64,000 nucleotides of DNA from Phalacrocorax aristotelis (taxonomy: Eukaryota; Chordata; Aves; Suliformes; Phalacrocoracidae). Under the pieces are notes generated by a model. The model was not told the origin of the DNA. It was given only the letters and a program-made list of their open reading frames with translations, and did no database searches. The position numbers and the translations under genes were made by a program. Positions 38,801-50,800 of the stretch are shown piece by piece. Numbering within the stretch: position 1 is the stretch's first letter; each line of letters opens with the position of its first letter. Location: assembly GCF_949628215.1 (NCBI RefSeq), contig NC_134282.1, positions 9,174,223 to 9,238,222 of the forward strand, read 5' to 3'.

Positions 38801-41800
38801 AGTGCCCCTGTGGCACAGGCTGCCATGTGTAAACTTAGGACAAGCATGGAAGTTTAGTTGAAACTTTGCATGTGTGTGTGACTTACTGCACAGGACCCAC
38901 AGAGTAAAAACTATGGGGCCTTCAGCTTTGTATTTTTGTTGTTGTTGTTGAAATAGTTAACATATTCTCTTTGCAAGTAATGGTCATTTGATGGCAATGG
39001 TGGGAAAAAATGCTTTTTAAAGTGAAATCCCACTGAAGCTAAAAAAGTGAAATAAACCCCTGTTCACCCTAAACCTGTATTCCATCAAGGTTTTGCTGTA
39101 GGCTCTTGACAATAGAGAGTTTTGACACTAATGATTAGGTAATATTATTGTCTTGAATACCTAAACCCAAAATATAACAGCAAAAATATCTCAGACCTGT
39201 TCCTGCTGTTGCTTCCTTTTAGGGTTACATGACTGAAAAGAAGGGTTGGGGAAGCTAATGAGGGCTGAAGGCATAGCAAGACCAAGTGTTCAGGAGCTGG
39301 GGTAACCCAGAAAACCTTGGTGCAGTGTTTGTTCGTTGTTGCATGTGGGTGATGGGACAGCTGGTGCCACACTGAGCATCCCAGCCAGCACCCTTTAGGT
39401 GCTGGTGCTGCTCCTGCACGGTGCCTGCCTGTTGGCTCCAGTTGTGAAGTGACCAGCATGCTTATTTAATCTTGGATGAACATGTTTTATGGGGAGGGGA
39501 TGTTTGTTTCACTGCTGTGATGTGCCCTGTCTATAAAAGTGCACTTCTGTTTTACTGAAAGTGCTGCCAGGGACAACGTTTTAATTCCCTAAATATTTTC
39601 TTTCTAGTATCAACTAAAGGGTCTGGCATGCATCAAAGGTTTTGTAGTAAAACACAACAGGCAGATATGCATGTCATGACTATCACTGTTGAGAATTAAA
39701 CTAAATTAATTGCAAACTACTGAAAAACAGGACTCGTACAGGGACGGCTGTTAAACCTGTGAACAGAGCTGTAACTTTTTGTGAGGGGTTCTCGCAGGGT
39801 TCAGTGCTAAGCTATTCCTTTGTTATTAAAGACCTGATTGCACATGGGGATAGATTAGAGCAGAGTTGGATGGAAGGTAGCGTTGGCTGATTTGGGGCGG
39901 ATTAGAATGCTTTTTGAACGTAAGGCCGCGTATGGTTAGTGATCAGAGTTCCAGCTTAGTGTTCCCAGGCAGCAGCTCGATTTATTCAGCAGCGAGGAGC
40001 AGTGTTGTCAGGTAGAATAAATAGCATTTGCCTAACGTGCAAGACTTCAAGTAACATCTGGATGTGCCCGGGGCTCAGATGGCTTTCCTCCTGGCTCCAG
40101 AGGTCTACCGTGTGCTGGGGAGTGTGGCCACTTCGGAAAAAGTCCAGCTGGCACAGATGGGTTTGTATCTGGTTTACCATTCAATAGAAAGCAGTTCCTT
40201 TGGAAAAGGAGTTGTGTACTACTAAGAGTGATTATCATCTCTTGAACTGCAAATTAAAAAAAGCTCTCTGAATTCAGGTCTGTTTTGCTTTAAATGGTTA
40301 TTTTGGGAGGAAAAAAATAGATTTCAATTTTATTCTATTCAATTCTATTTCAATATTATTAAAAGCTGTTAAACTACAGGATGTCTGTTACGATGATTTT
40401 AGACTGTCAGGAATAAGTTTACATAACTCTGGAAGCAGAAGTGATTTTGTAGTTTTCAGATTTTTTCATTTGAAAGTAAAGCTTTAAATACATAGTGCAT
40501 AAGCATATTTTATTTGAATTTCCAGATTTATTAACTTTTCTTTGTTCTTGTAACATATAAACTACACTGTATTCTAGTTTAACTTAATTCATTTTCAGAC
40601 TCTGGGCAAAATATGCACAGCTAGTCTTTGTGTTAGAAAAATACCATATAATGGAAACCATGCCTTGCTTTCTTAAATTTTAATACATGTTTGCATAGAG
40701 GAGCTGCTTCATTTACTCAATATTTGTGGTTTATCTAGAGGATTAAATTTTTCTGGAACGAATTTTCCTATTCCTTAGTGAAAGCATTCTTGAATTGCTT
40801 TTCTGGAGCTTTATTCTGAACTGCCTCTGTTCAATAACGTCACCTTATTCAGATGCTAATGCGTGGTGTCTATCTGTTGGGAATGTCTGGTTAAAGACTG
40901 AAATTAGCATATTGGGAATAGATTTGAAAAAGACTTTCTTTGTGTGCTTATATTTTATAAATAGCTTTAGAGGATGGTGTATTTTGTAAATGGTTTGCAG
41001 AGTTGAAATCCAATAGGCCGATGAATGGTGTGGCATTTCTGTTGTTATCTGTTCTTTAAAGCGGATTCTTTCTGTTATTAACACCTCCACAGTATGGATG
41101 ATGCTACGAACTCACATGTTTACTATTCTTCTTTTAAATGTTTGCATTCTGATGGTATTTTCTTGGAACTGGAAGAGCGCAAGCAAAAGACATGGCGCTT
41201 ACTTGGGCACTATACTTATTGCAGATGGCATTTGAGAAATGGGGAATGTTGAGATATTTGGCAGGAACTGGATTTCTTCCACTTCTTGTCTCTATTTGTG
41301 AAAAAAGTGTTTTAAAATCTACTCCATATAACTTTTGATTCTGAAATCTATCTGAAACTGTGTATGTGAAATGCATCTAGAACAATTACAAATATGATGT
41401 AGAAATGTTTAGGCAATTGAAACCGAAGAAGAAACTGATCACTTTTTATTATCTTTTTTTCCCATGGTTTTGTTGGCTGTAATTGTCTGAGTGTGGCCCA
41501 TTTTATGCTTTTCTTGCATTAAAGAAGCGTAGTCCTCTTTCTTCTGCCTTTTGTTAGCATTACTCAATGACATCTTAGTGAAATTTTTTTTTTCTGGCAA
41601 CTGAGCTGATGATAATAGAAAGACTTATGTGAGAATTAGTTATTTTTCTAAGACCTTTATTAATAAAACCAATAGCCTTAGGTGCAAAGAAGCAGATTTT
41701 CCGTGAGTAGCTTGTTGCTAAACCTTTTCCTGAGCTAAACCCCTATTGCAATCAATTACTCTAATAGTGAAATAAAAATGTGCATGCAGTTTGAGCCCAG

Positions 41801-44800
41801 GCTAACGTAGCAGTTCAAATTTGCGTATCCACACACACTGGTATGGCCTTTTCTTATGAAAAGCCTTATTTCTGTGCTGGAGGACAATTCTTGTTTGCTT
41901 GTTACTTATGAATCCAAAACAAACTTGATCTAAACTCAGTTCCAAAGTGAAAGGCTCAGCCTGCCAGAAGAAGGTGTGTGTGTGTACATATATATGTATA
42001 TGTAGTAAGCTTTAAAGACTTATTTTTGCTTCACTTAATCTTTAAGATTCTGAGTTTTCAAACCCTTATGGCCTAAAGGCTTGTCTTCCTGGTGCTTTGT
42101 GCATCTTCAGATAGATGCCAGTTCAAACTGCCACAGTTAGCATGTGGATACTGTATAACATCCATTCCTGGCTTGATTTATATCACTTCCCTGGCTCATC
42201 TCAAAGCAATTCCAAATCCATCCATGTGTGATGATTCAGAGAAGGCTGTATATTTATAGACATAATAAAGGACAAATTGATTGCACTTTTGCTTTCAAAA
42301 GAGTTTGATTCTGTTCAGCTCAACCTGAGTTCTCATTCCTCCAAAAAAGACAACTCCTCAGCAAAAACACTGCTTCTGATGTGGTTATTTGATGCAGGGT
42401 TTGGCTTGCCAACAAAAAGGGCTTTGTGTGAGGCAGCCAGGGGAAGTTGGTCCAGCGACAATGGCTGTTTGCCTCATGTTTGACTAATGTTTGGGATGCT
42501 GCTCTGACAGCATCTGATTCAGAGGTGCTTTGGAAGGAGCAGCAGGCTTGTTCTCCTTCACTGATGGCCTCAGGGTTGTGTGGCTCTCTCTTGGAAGATG
42601 TGTTCTGGCCATGCTTCTGCTGTGGAGACAAACTGAGCAGGACCACCACGTGCTTTGGTGTACGGGAGCACTGTGGAGTTTCAGCTGGTGCTGAGTCCAC
42701 TGCTGCTTGTACTGCTTCTGCCACTTCCTGTGGGAGCTAAGGAGGTGTCAGGAGTTGAGAAAACAAACCCTAGCTCTGGCTGAAAGGAGTGGGAGGGTGT
42801 TATTAGTCTTTACTGTGATAACAAGAGGAGTACTGAAGAGAGAAGTGGTAAAGAGAATAAGGGTGGTAAGAAATAAAGACAGACCCAGGTAGTATTTGGG
42901 AGCCAGCCAGAATGTAAACAAATCACCTGGGAGGTGAATTTGGCGTGATATCAAGTGAGGAGAGAAACAGAAGGTAATTTAAGAGCAGGGATATATACTG
43001 AGATCAAGAGGAAATGTTATCTTCATTCTAGTGTTTAGAAAACTGTAGGAGGGAAGGTGTGAGATGAAATGGAAGAGATGGGTGTATTTTAGTCCAAACA
43101 GAGAAACAAAGCCTTATCGTCCAGGATGGGATGGGTGGATAAAAGGAAGTCATCCCAGTATGTGATTGGAATTTGGTAGCAGGATGGAGAGGGCGTAAAT
43201 GTGTGTAGCAGGGAGGAGGGATTGTGTATTTGTAATTCTGTTAACAGTTCTAATGGTGTCAAAAGCACAGGATATAAGATAAAGGATTGCAGAGCCCAAA
43301 GGACTGTGAAGTTTGAATGATAGTCTCACCAGTCCAAATTTGCAGAGTGCTGGTTAAATTTACAGTACTGTGTATAATATAAAAATATTTAAAGGAAGTA
43401 ACTGTGGAACAACTATAAAATATTTTCCTTCAATATATGGTAAAGTTTTTTTTTTTTGCCTCCTTTATCATGATGGTGTTTTGACAGATGATTTTTTAAA
43501 ATATTCCTATGTGGAGAAACTAGTTGCAAAGAAGAAGAAATAGTGTCTCTCTTACACAGCAATGACTAGTTCCTGTCATTAAAGGCGCAAGTCAAAAAAT
43601 TTATATGCTTGGCAGATGTTGGAAAGCCAATAGGTTATTTTATTAGTGGAATTAGATGGCCATTTAGTTGAAACCATTTTGTTCTGCTTTGCAGTTGAAA
43701 GATGCATGAGTGTTATGCAGTCTGGGACTCAGATGGTTAAGCTGAAGAGTGGAACAAAAGGGCTAGTTCGTCTCTTCTACCTGGATGAGCACAGGACCTG
43801 CATCCGATGGAGACCGTCCAGAAAAAGTGAAAAGGCAAAAAGTAAACTTCTAATATTTCTTGTAATTTTTGGGGCAGTTCAGTATTAGAATGTGAATTAC
43901 AGAGGGAAAGCTGAACAATATTTCTTTGATCAATTAAATAAATGCTTTATGATGCTTATTTTAAACGTGATGTGATACATGAAGGTTTTCAAGAGTGTGA
44001 GTAGAGTTTAACTGCCTGCTTAAAGTTCAGGATTGTGAAAGGAAAGGGAGTGTGGTTCAGTTGGATGTCAACATTTTCCATGGGCTTATATGAACTATGA
44101 GCAAACTGAAGAGTGACTTGATAACAAACAATGCTGAACACTTTTTAATGTGTATGTCACAAATTTAAAAACAGAACCTAGAAAGGTTTAGATTGATGGT
44201 TCTTAATATTAACTGTGATAATTTTCTTTAGGCATTATTACATCTTCAAGTTACAGTATAGCATTATTCTAATTGAAACTGTTCCTGCTGCACTGTTTTA
44301 AATAGGAAATTCAAATTGTGGTTTATCGAATAAAATAAGGACTAAAAATTCACAAAACTGTTACAGAGGGTTGAGATTACAAACAAGCAGTTGGGAAGGT
44401 GGGAAGGCTACAGATAGTGACAGTTGATGTTTTTGGGCCTGTGTGTAGCGGCTAAGAGCTGCTGTGTGGAACAGCATAGCTGTTTGGAGCCATGGCATTG
44501 GGAGCCATGTTACCCTAGCACAGTAATGGGTATCCCTGTCTTCCTGCTGTAGAAAGCATGGCTGTGGTGGGTGCAGTCCCTTTGGAGCTACGCAGTGTTT
44601 CACTGATTGATGGAAGACGCTTGGCATCCGTCTCCTCGTGCTCCCCTTTGAGTAGCCTACAGGCTTCTGATGTAGCAGGGAGCACTCAAAGAGCTTTACT
44701 GTGACCTGCCAGTACCTGCACTGGCCTACCTTTGAGGCAGCTGTACTGTGCATGTGGCATGGCCAGAGCAAGGATAAGCCTTGAAAGCAAAAAGCCCTTT

Positions 44801-47800
44801 TGGATGTGAAGATGTAATATTAAAAACATTTAATGACTTTTAGTCTGAATAATTCAGAAGTGCTGAAAAGCAGGAAGAAGTTGGATGTATATCCAGCCTG
44901 TCAATCTTTTTTTTCCCTTTTTCCCACAGTTGTCATTGATTCCATTTACAAAGTCACTGAAGGCCGGCAGTCTGAAATCTTCCACCGCCATGCAGAGGGG
45001 AACTTTGACCCAAGCTGTTGCTTTACCATTTACCATGGCAACCACATGGAGTCGCTGGATCTGATAACATCTAACCCAGAGGAAGCTCGCACCTGGATCA
45101 CGGGACTGAAATATTTGATGGCTGGAATAAGTGATGAGGACTCGCTCTCTAAGCGACAGAGAACACATGATCAGTATCCTTTTATAAGCCTGAGCTCCAG
45201 CTTTGGGTTCGGTATTTCTGGCTTGTTTCTAGTGACTTCAGCATAGGGTGTCCTTTCGCCTCTTGGTAAGTGACTAAAAACCTTGCCATTGATTGCAATG
45301 GAAACCTGAGTTATGGGTTTGACACGGACACTTATCTGTGTAATAAAACATCAGCTGTGCTTTAGGGACTGGATTAAACTCCGTTGAAAGCAGGGGATAG
45401 TCTTGCGTTTTGTTAGTGAAATTCTTATTGAAAGGTCAAACCAGTCATTTCTAGTTATCTCAATAAATACTAACCCCAGCATGATTTCAGGATTTCTGTC
45501 GTCTTCTGTTTGCCCAACTGTGCTTTTAATCTTCTGCTGTAAATTGCAAGATCTATTCGAAGACACTGTTTTCAGGATTTTACTGATTGAAAGCTTGAAT
45601 TTGTTAGCCTGTGCACAGGTGAAACCCTAACGTTTTTGGGAGCCTTTCAGTAAACTGGCTAATAACTCCTGGCCACCTCTGCTTCTCTTGATATATGTCA
45701 GATATCTGTGCTTCTCAGCCTCTGCTGATTGTCAGGAGCACAAATCTTTAAAGCTTCTTAAGTGTTTGTTGTAGCCTAGTAACCAAAATGAACTTGTAAA
45801 GATTATGCCTATTGAATATTTTCCTGATGTGCTTTCTTTCACAACAGGGCTGCCTAGAATCTTAAATACAAAGAACACTTCCCTAAACAAAAAAAAAACA
45901 ACCAACAAACCCACCTTGATTAAAACTGTAACCTGTCTCTTCTGCTGCGCAAAAGTCTACAGTGGTCACTTGTAAATACTCCTTCTGGAGCATATACACA
46001 TTTCAGGTATTTTCAATTTATATTTTCAGTGTTTAACTCTGATACAAGATAGACATAGATCCATTTGGGGGATATATTGCATGCTCTGTTGCACACATAC
46101 TCAACTTGCTATATTTATCCACGAATTTTCTGAGCTGCTCTGTGTTCTCTACTGGTGAAACATCACTTCAGGTCTTGTTTGTGTTATCGAATGCAGCAGC
46201 TAGGAGACTGCAGACAAAATGACCCTGTACCAGTTCCAGCTAGTGTAAGAACTTAGTAAAAGCTGCAAAGGGAGATATGTGCAAAGAAGTGGTAAAAGGT
46301 ACTAGTTAGAAAGTGGAGAAGTTCAAGCAGAATGAGGGGAGAAGTGGAAGAGATACCGGAGCAAGCCTAGCAATATTTGAAAACTTACAGTACGTTCTCA
46401 GAGGAGAAGCTAGTAGCAGTAATGAGAGCACAATGGGGCTGGTATTGTGAATCCAGCTGTAAATAATTGTCATAAACCAGTACTGGTTTTAAGCATTTGA
46501 CTGAAACCGTAGCAAGGACAGGGGGACAGAACTAGTTCAGTGTCTCCTCAAACCCATGTAAACCTGCAGAACATCCAAAAAAGGTCGTGTTAGAGATGAG
46601 CCTTATGCAGCATGAAGGATCACTTCTTGTTTTCTGAATTTGACAGCTGCTAGCTTTATTTGATGCCATTTTTCCCTTATGGGGGGAGAAACATCCAATG
46701 TATGAGTGCTATCCATTTCCTCTGTGCAACTTATGATTCCATGGAGTTGTTGCTGCCCTGTGGAAGATGTGGCACTGGGTGAAGGCAGAGATATTGGAAA
46801 GAAAGTGTTGGACAAAGAAGTTGTCCAGAGATTGGAAGAGTTAGAAATATACAGATGAAAGAACTGTGTGACAGTCTTGAAGAAAGCATGGAAAACAAGA
46901 GTGGTTAATTTTTAATGAGATTCATATGTAAAACACTGGCTGATAATAATGTGCTTGGGCTTATTTCACAGTCTTCCTTACTCCATCTTTCTGCACTGGA
47001 TTAACATCATCCCTGATACACGTGGCTACTGAGCTTGATTCCTTGGAGTCAAGTCATGAAACCAGTAGCCCTCAGATATAACTCCGTGGTGGTCAGGAGT
47101 CTTAGTTGCACCAGGTAGGAGGTACAATACCAAATTGTACCAGAAGGCATACAGTAGTAAAAATGCTTTGGTTTGGCATCAGTATGGGGAGAACCATGTA
47201 GATAGCACCAGATCTTTGCCAGTAATGACTTTTATTTCATGGTGTACATCAGTAGCTCTAATGCAGGTGGTGGGAAGTCTTAATTCAAGTGTTTTACCCA
47301 GAGATGCTGACTTGAAAAAGACATGTTTGTGAAGGCTGGATTGAATAATATTCAGTTCTTCCCCCTGGAAGATATTAAGCTTCTCTGCTAAGCAGAATTA
47401 TGCTCCTGCCCGGAATTGCTGGGGCAGGGCCTTGTTCTCCTGAGTTGGAGTCCTGTCCCTTACATGCCCAACTGCTGTACCTCCCTTCTCTGTGAGGAGA
47501 TCACCCTCTGTACCTTTCCTTGACATGTCTGCAGCTGGGTCAAACAGACCTTTCAGGATGCTGACAAGAATGGAGATGGCCTGCTGAATATTGAAGAGAT
47601 CCACCAGCTGATGCATAAATTAAATGTTAACCTGCCCCGCAGGAAGGTCCGGCAGATGTTTCAGGTTGGTGACCTCTAATGCACAGCGTTGTTGTGGAAG
47701 ATAGTGCCAGTTACAGTCTATTTCTGGACAGATCCAGGATAAGATATGCAAGTTGGGACTTAAAACTCTGTCCTTTCCAACACCTCACAGACCTTTTCCA

Positions 47801-50800
47801 AGTCTTACCTTTCTGCAGACAAAGATGCAATAGAACATTGTTTTAATGACATGAACCACATAGAAGACAATTTATTAATATTACTTTTTCAGATGCATTA
47901 TTGTTTTCATCTCTGTGAAATGAATTGTTCCGTCTTGACATTGATGGACAATGAAGTTACTTTTTTGAAATATTTTTTTCATTTCCTTTATGGAAAATTG
48001 TTTAATAGAAACTACCTTTATGAAACTAACAACTTCTTCTTACTTAACCAGAATAAATTTTTTACTTGTTTGAAAACAGTTACCACTTTCCACCAGCCCT
48101 AGTGTTTACTGTAGGAAAGATAAGCCAAGGACATAATGAAGAGCAAAATAAAATTTTAACTCTTCATAACCAGTAATAGCCAAAAACTGGTTAGCTACAA
48201 AACATGGTGAAGTTGAAGAATCTTCTATGGTCAAAAGTGTTTTGTTTGGCATAAAATCTGGGGAGTAACTTATACTCCATAGGTATACCTCTAATGCAAA
48301 GACTCGAAGTGTGGAAACTGCGGGGGTTGTGTTGCAGAGGTGAATTTAGGTTGTACTTGTTCCCACAGATTTGAAATGTCACTTAAGATATGCAGTAGAT
48401 ATAAAATGATTTAAAATCCCACCTGACACTACATACCTGGGAATTATTTTCTTCTCGGCTTACTTCCTGTGAACTGAGTTTATAGCTTGGATGACGATAG
48501 CACTAACAAGATGTAATGAAATGCAGCTCCCTGAGATCCATGGATTTTGCTGATATTATTGACTGCTGCAGGAGAGGCAGAGAGTTGTGAAGCACGTACT
48601 GAGAGGAAGAAAATGTAGTTCAGTCGACACTTTTAAAGTGTCTGGTAATGAAGCAGGGCACTCTAGCCATCATCAGCATTTGTATAATCGGAGGCAGCTT
48701 CTGGTTAAAAATAAACTGGTTTACTTATTTTTATTTTGCTGCAGTTGCTGCCAGCCTATACCTGAGTTAACATCCTAGACCTCACAGGCATGGTTAAAGT
48801 TATTAAGGCTGACTATAAAAGGAATGTTGAAGGTTTGTTTACTGTTAGTCATTCAGGGCTCATTCCTGAAGGCCTTTACTCCACGAGCAATGCTTTGTGC
48901 TAGCAGTCCTGTGGACTTCCAGGGCTTAACAAAGGATAAAGGGAACAGCAACGTAACTCTGGGACAAATCCTTGCCCCTACATCTAGCTACTCTGCACTG
49001 TTTTTACACTTGATCTGCACAGGTGGTGCTGTTTGCATGACTTGGTGTTACAGTTTTGGACACAACACGAGCAGCCCACAGCCCTGGGGGAGCACCCATG
49101 GCCAGGATTACAAAGCAGTCCATGTCCTGTATATGGGAATAGAATATGGGGCTGATACTTCAGTTGCATGTATGTACTAGGAGTCACTGGTATAAAGATT
49201 GGTTCCTGTTCTAAGAGGTGCTTCAAAGTTAAGTGGGGTGGTTTATGTGAAGGGAAAGTAAAACTGGATCCTTGGAAAGCAAAGCAGACCTGAGATGTGT
49301 TCGTTGAATCTGCTATTAGATAAGCTTCTTTTCTACAGAAGTGAGGTTGGGCACCAAATGGAAGAGCTTTCTTGAGAAGGAAGCAGTGATAGCAGGATGA
49401 GGACAGTTTCCATCTGGAGAAGAACCAGTGTACCAGTGCAGAAACAAGCCAACAGGTTCAAAGCCAAGTCAGTGTTAAAAGGACCAGAAGGTGTTCTGAC
49501 CTGAACAGAAGGAAGCATCATTTTTAACAGAATGTGACTTGGGAATGGCAAGAGGGTTTGTAACTACAGAGAAAAAACATTATATATAGCTGTAAATTAA
49601 GGACATTATTCATGGGAGCAATGGCACATTTATAAACATTTATTTCACTTTGTCTCTATTATCTGCTTACAGCCTCAAACTTAGCAAGAGTTGTAGCTTC
49701 CCTGAAGTTCGTTTTTCATGGAGACCTGCATAATGTTTGACAGCAGTTCTCCAGAATATATTCTTTGTTTTGAAAATCCAAAGCAATCCTCTTAGGCAGA
49801 TGTTCACAGTAAAAAGCTTGTATTAACATGCGTTAAGTACTGTTTTCTTCTCTTCCTACCTCTAAGGATAAAAAAAAAACAACCCTGCCATCAAGACTGG
49901 GGATATCGGGCGTATGTTTTGGTATGGAGTCTTATTGCTGCTGCAGACTTGTCCCCCCTACAGAGTGCTGACAGGGGGCTGAGAGTATTGCAGTTTGAAA
50001 TAACATAAATTTAAGACTCTGATATTGTCCTGAATGTTTTAAAATGTCAGACTCTGTTGTTAGAGGAATCCATGGGGTGAAATTATTAAGTTCCTTGCTA
50101 TGTTTTAATCCAGGATAACTGCAGGGCGTATAGGAGAGTAACAGATCAGAATAAAGCCCAGGGTGAGCCTCTTTACATGGGAAACAAATTCAAAACTAAA
50201 GATGGAATTGAGACTTTATAGGGAACCTGTGGCTTTAGTGTAGTAACTCTTTTCACCAAAAAATCCAATAGATGGTATTATAATTTTGCAGTTATTTCAG
50301 CCTACTAGGATTTGAGTCAGAACAGAATCTTGCAGACTAGAATTTTAAAAATTTCTGTTCATGCACATAAATCCTGTTCTGCTTTGTTTCCTGAATTCAC
50401 CCGTGTTTAGCATGCTTACCTGAGTGTCTTTCTCTTAGGAAGCGGACACAGATGAGAACCAAGGAACCCTAAATTTTGAAGAATTTTCAGTTTTTTACAA
50501 GATGATGTCCTTACGTCGAGATCTCTACTTATTGCTCTTAAGCTACAGTGACAAGAAGGATCACCTCACTGTTGAAGAACTCGCTCAGTTTCTAAAGGTG
50601 GAACAAAAGGTGTGGGAATACTATGCACCCATATGCATGTACATATAAATACATTCAAATATAGGGAAAGAATTTTATGGAAAAAATTACATTGGGGCAG
50701 AAGGGAAAGAACAGATGTAACAAAAGAAATATAAATGCTTTATTGTTTTTTTTAAATGGTTCTAGAAAGAGGTTGAACTTCTTCAGACTCTGGTAGAGGA

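Larger units (their letters stand above)
29897..43694 (+). other. PLCH1: Intron 1 of PLCH1 (long)
   Basis: About 13.8 kb between the canonical start exon and the first PH-domain exon. It contains a TG/TA microsatellite at 30038-30057, the antisense CR1 at 35831-36577, a T/G-rich tract at 36649-36723, a TTG repeat near 38936-38950 and a TG/TA repeat at 41974-42004. No further exon was recognised. The overlapping frames at 42277-42740 show no known similarity. Confidence 0.6.
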
